This document shows, one piece after another, positions 60,806 through 64,000 of a stretch of 64,000 nucleotides of DNA. Positions within the stretch are counted from its first letter, which is position 1. Each line of letters opens with the position of its first letter. Both the position numbers and the translations under genes were made by a program. Below the pieces are notes generated by a model. The model saw only the letters and a list, made by a program, of their open reading frames with translations. It searched no databases and was not told the DNA's origin. The DNA is from Micrococcales bacterium (GTDB lineage Bacteria; Actinomycetota; Actinomycetes; S36-B12; UBA10799). Location: assembly GCA_016703125.1 (NCBI GenBank), contig JADJCR010000015.1, forward strand, positions 130,799 through 194,798. Reading direction: 5' to 3'.

Positions 60806-62617
60806 ATGACCAGTAACGTCAGGGCCGCGGGCCAGGCATCCGCCGACTTCCTCGCCTGGGTGCTGTGCGTCCCGCTCGCCCTGTGGCTGCGCTTCGACTT
60901 CTCCGTTCCGCCCGGTGGTTGGTCCACGGCCCTGTTCTGGGGCATAGCGGCGGGACTCCTCCACGTCGCGGCGGGATACATCCGCAAGCTCTACCGCGGC
61001 CGCTACCGGTTCGGCTCCTTCGACGAGGTCACCGGTGTGGTGATCGCCGCCGGTGTGGTGACCCTGATAGGCGAAGCCGTCGTGCTCCTTACCCACCCCA
61101 CGGACCTCCCCCGCACCGTCCCACTGCTCGCAGGTGGGCTGGCGCTTGGCATGATGCTCGCCGGCCGCTTCTCCCTGCGGTTCTGGCGCGAGCGCGTACG
61201 CACCCCCCGCGACGGTGACCGCACCCTGGTCTACGGCGCCGGTGAGGGCGGCTCGCAGCTCGTGCGGGCCATGGTCACCAACCACGGCAGCGGCTACTGC
61301 CTCGTCGGCCTCATCGACGACGACCCCCGCAAGCGCCACCGACGGATCTCCGGCGTAGGGGTCCGCGGCACGATCTGCGACCTTGAGAAACTCGTGGACC
61401 TACTGGACGTTCAGGTCCTGGTCGTGGCCATCGCCAACGTCAACGCGGCCCAACTGCGCGACCTCGACAAGCGGTGCCGCGCCCTCGGCGTGCACCTGCG
61501 CGTCATCCCCAGTGCGGTGGAGATCGTGAAGGGCACCGTGCACCTGTCGGACGTCTCCGACGTCACCGAGGAGGACCTGCTCGGCCGCCGCCCGGTCCAC
61601 ACCGACGAGCCCGGCATCGCGCAGATGCTGCGGGGCAAGCGGGTGCTGATCACCGGCGCCGGCGGCTCGATCGGCTCCGAACTCGCTCGACAGGTGCACA
61701 GTTACGAGCCGGCGTTCCTCGGGGTGCTGGATCGTGACGAGTCGGCGCTGCACGCCCTGCACCTGACGATGTTCGGCCGGGCGATGCTCGACACCGACGA
61801 CCTGATCCTGGCCGACATCCGCGACGCCGCCCGCATGCGCGAGATCTTGCAGCAGATCCGCCCCGACGTCGTCTTCCACGCCGCGGCGCTCAAACACCTG
61901 CCGATGCTGGAGGCCGCGCCTTCGGAGGCGTTCAAGACCAACGTGCTCGGCACCCGCAACGTCCTGCAGGCCGCGTACGAGGTCGGCGTCCCGGTCTTCG
62001 TCAACATCTCCACCGACAAGGCCGCCGACCCGGTCAGCGTGCTGGGCCACTCGAAGCGCACCACCGAGCGGCTGACCGCCGGGATCGAGCCTCCCACACA
62101 GCGGCCGCTACCTGTCCGTCCGCTTCGGCAACGTCCTGGGCTCGCGGGGGTCGGTGCTCACCGCGTTCCGCTCCCAGATCGCAGAAGGCGGCCCGGTAAC
62201 CGTCACCCACCGCGAGGTGACCCGCTACTTCATGACGGTCAAGGAGGCCGTGCACCTGGTCCTGCAGGCCGCCACGATCGGCCGCTGCTCGGAGACCCTC
62301 ATCCTCGACATGGGTGAGCCCGTGCGCATCGCCGACGTGGCCAAGCACATGATCGAGAAGTCCGGCCGCGACATCGAGATCCAGTCTACACCGGCCTGCG
62401 CGACGGCGAGAAGATGCACGAAGTGCTCTCCAGCGAAGCCGAGTCGGGGTGCCGCCCGCTGCACCCGCTGATCACCCACGTCGAAGTCCCGCCGCTGTCG
62501 GTGATGGCGATCCAGGAGGACTGGGCGCACTCCTGCCAGGCCAGCCGCGCGGCGATGGAACTGCTGGCGCTGGCCGGCGACCACGTCCGGGTGCCCGACG
62601 AGGTCGACGTCCGCTGA
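60806..62617 (+). CDS. Polysaccharide biosynthesis NDP-sugar dehydratase/epimerase (CapD/WbpM-like), with two frameshifts
   Basis: The N-terminus has four membrane helices, then a first Rossmann fold (TLVYGAGEGGSQLVRAM) and the catalytic SDR domain with VLITGAGGSIGSELARQ, HAAALKHLPMLE and NISTDKAADPVSVLGHSKR. The catalytic SxxxK form (SxxMK in WbpM types) is STDK here. Two indels break the frame: an extra C near 62097 (corrected reading IEPPHSGRYLSVRFGNVLGS) and a missing base near 62384 (corrected YTGLRDGEKMHEVL). Joined, it is about 600 residues and complete. It makes a deoxy or amino sugar nucleotide for a surface polysaccharide. Confidence 0.87.
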
Positions 62618-62678
62618 TCCTCGGCGTGCCTCTCCTCAGCGGTCAGGTACATTTGCGGAAGACCACTGAGGGGAGACC

Positions 62679-64000
62679 TTGACTCTGCACGACTATCTCG
62701 GGATCCTGCGCCGGTCCTGGCCGCTGATCCTGATCGCCACGATCGTCGGCACGCTGGTCGCGCTCGGCCTCTCGCTGGCGATGACCCCGATTTACCAGGC
62801 GCAGTCGCAGCTGTTCGTCTCCGTGAAATCCGCCAGCGCCGTGGGAGACGCCTACTCCGGCGGGCTGTTCGTGCAGCAGCGGGTGAAATCGTACGTCGAC
62901 GTCGTGGACTCCCCGGCCGTGCTCGACCCGGTGATCGAGGAACTCGGCCTGGACACCACCTATACGGGCCTGGCCTCCCAGGTCTCCGCCACGACTCCCC
63001 CGAACACCGTCCTGCTGAACGTCTCGGCGACCGACACCTCCCCCGCGCAGGCCGCGAAGATCGCCAACGCCGTGGCCGCGTCCTACGCGAACGAGATCGC
63101 CCGACTGGAAGGTGCCAAGACCGGCGCGAACGGGCTGCCCCGTCTGGGAGGCAACCAGAACCAAGTCCCGGTGCAGGCGACGGTCATCAAGCCCGCCCAG
63201 GTCCCCACTGCCGCGATCTCGCCGCGCACCCAGCTCAACGTCCTGCTCGGCGCCCTGCTCGGCCTGCTGATCGGCGTCGGCATCGCGGTCCTGCGCCACA
63301 CCCTGGACACCTCGGTCAAGACCGTCGAGGACCTGGAAGGGCCGCCGACTCCACCCCGCTGGGCACGGTCACCTTACGACCCGGAGGCCAAGACCAACCC
63401 GCTGGTGACCCTGCGCGGGACCCCCCGCGCCGAGGCGTTCCGGTCCATCCGCACGAACCTGCAGTACGTCGACGTCGACAACCCCCGCGACCGTGGTCAT
63501 TACCTCATCCGTGCCCGCGGAGGGTAAATCCACGACCGCCTGCAACCTGGCGATCGCAGTCGCGCAGGCCGGCTCGAAGGTGCTGCTGCTGGAGGCGGAC
63601 CTGCGCCGGCCGAAGATCGCGGAGTACCTCGGCGTGGACGGCTCCCGCGGTCTCACCGACGTCCTGATCGGGCAGGCGACCCTGGCCGACACGATCATCC
63701 ACTGGCAGCGCGGCCTGCTGGACTTCCTGCCCGCCGGCGCCATCCCGCCCAACCCCAGCGAACTGCTGGCGTCCCACCAGATGGCAGACCTGCTGGCGGA
63801 CCTGGCCGGCGCTACGACATCGTGATCCTGGACGCTCCCCCGCTGCTGCCGGTCACCGACGCGGCGATCCTGTCCACCGCCGCCGACGGCGCGATCCTGG
63901 TGACCCGGCAGGGCACCACCCGGCGAACAGGTCGCGGACTCCGCCGACGCCCTGCGCCAGGTCAACGCCCGGATCTTCGGCACCGTCCTGAACTTCGTGC
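62679..64000 (+). CDS. Wzz/chain-length determinant fused to BY-kinase, frameshifted, cut by window edge
   Basis: TTG 62679 follows GGGGAG. The protein begins with a Wzz domain (LHDYLGILRRSWPLILIATI, membrane helix near 190 after PRTQLNVLLGALLGLLIGVG), then a CpsD-like tyrosine kinase: SSVPAEGKSTTACNLAIAVA (Walker A), LLLEADLRRPK (Walker A') and VILDAPPLLPVTDA (Walker B). The frame is disturbed near 63345 and 63365 (compensating), 63488 (extra G), 63808 (missing C) and 63925 (extra C). It controls polymer length and export of surface polysaccharide at the membrane, pairing with the dehydratase gene upstream. The C-terminus lies outside the window. Confidence 0.85.

Noticed and set aside
60806..64000. 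Phase-variable polysaccharide locus because of its frameshifts
   Set aside because: The indels are at many different, mostly non-repeat sites and include compensating pairs, which fits sequence error better than slipped-strand switching.

Overview
This is a 64-kb stretch of a high-GC, Gram-positive actinobacterial chromosome. The assignment rests on very high GC with G/C-ending codons, several largely actinobacterial families (DUF3159, DUF2505, DUF5302, DUF427, 13E12-type DUF222/HNH endonuclease, PriA-like barrel, Ltp repeats) and the alkB-rubredoxin-TetR gene order. Many transcription units also have a TANNNT -10 box only 6-8 nt before the start codon, the pattern of leaderless mRNAs common in this phylum. 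Genus cannot be fixed from the sequence. No rRNA, tRNA, CRISPR array, insertion sequence or prophage was seen.

Layout. 1-9366: DUF255 thioredoxin-fold protein, Prx6-type peroxiredoxin preceded by a Cys-rich leader peptide, a tandem palindromic repeat array, a membrane MASE1-like/PAS/GGDEF/EAL protein, a quinone oxidoreductase, then a ParA-like ATPase coupled to a HAMP sensor. 9370-13776: a tightly coupled reverse operon of an HATPase-GNAT fusion, an MFS exporter and an ATP-grasp ligase. 13859-18984: DUF3159, AIM24, a hydrolase and the alkane hydroxylase operon. 19033-28493: DUF5302, PBP4-type peptidase, pyrophosphatase, a second GGDEF-EAL protein, lysoplasmalogenase-like protein, thioesterase, DUF2252, CsoR-CopZ copper pair, a hydrolase and a nitrilase-family enzyme. 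28570-38910: pyruvate phosphate dikinase, gamma-glutamyltransferase, GAP-family membrane protein, serA, DUF2505, UvrD-like helicase, 5-FTHF cycloligase, ArfB and a degenerate PriA homologue. 38911-50449: a membrane GGDEF protein, transporters, DUF427, DCC protein, damaged glycerate kinase, glutathione peroxidase, a Pro-rich coiled-coil protein, quinone oxidoreductase, FeS-type photolyase, MFS and VOC proteins. 50459-58927: a heterodimeric ABC exporter, a Vsr/DUF559-like protein flanked by palindromes, L-2-hydroxyglutarate oxidase, an Ltp remnant and secreted proteins. 59005-64000: HNH endonuclease and the start of a polysaccharide locus (CapD-like dehydratase, Wzz/BY-kinase).

Themes. Redox and electrophile protection recurs (peroxiredoxin, glutathione peroxidase, two quinone oxidoreductases, DUF255, DCC, photolyase). 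Three GGDEF proteins point to c-di-GMP signalling. Five separate families of intergenic palindromic repeats occupy most of the longer gaps. About thirteen single-base indels break otherwise intact genes; seven lie in the last 2 kb, which looks like local sequence error rather than biology. The most interesting items are the Cys-rich leader peptide before the peroxiredoxin gene, the ParA/HAMP plus HATPase-GNAT/MFS/ATP-grasp block, and the nuclease-like gene bracketed by two copies of one palindrome.
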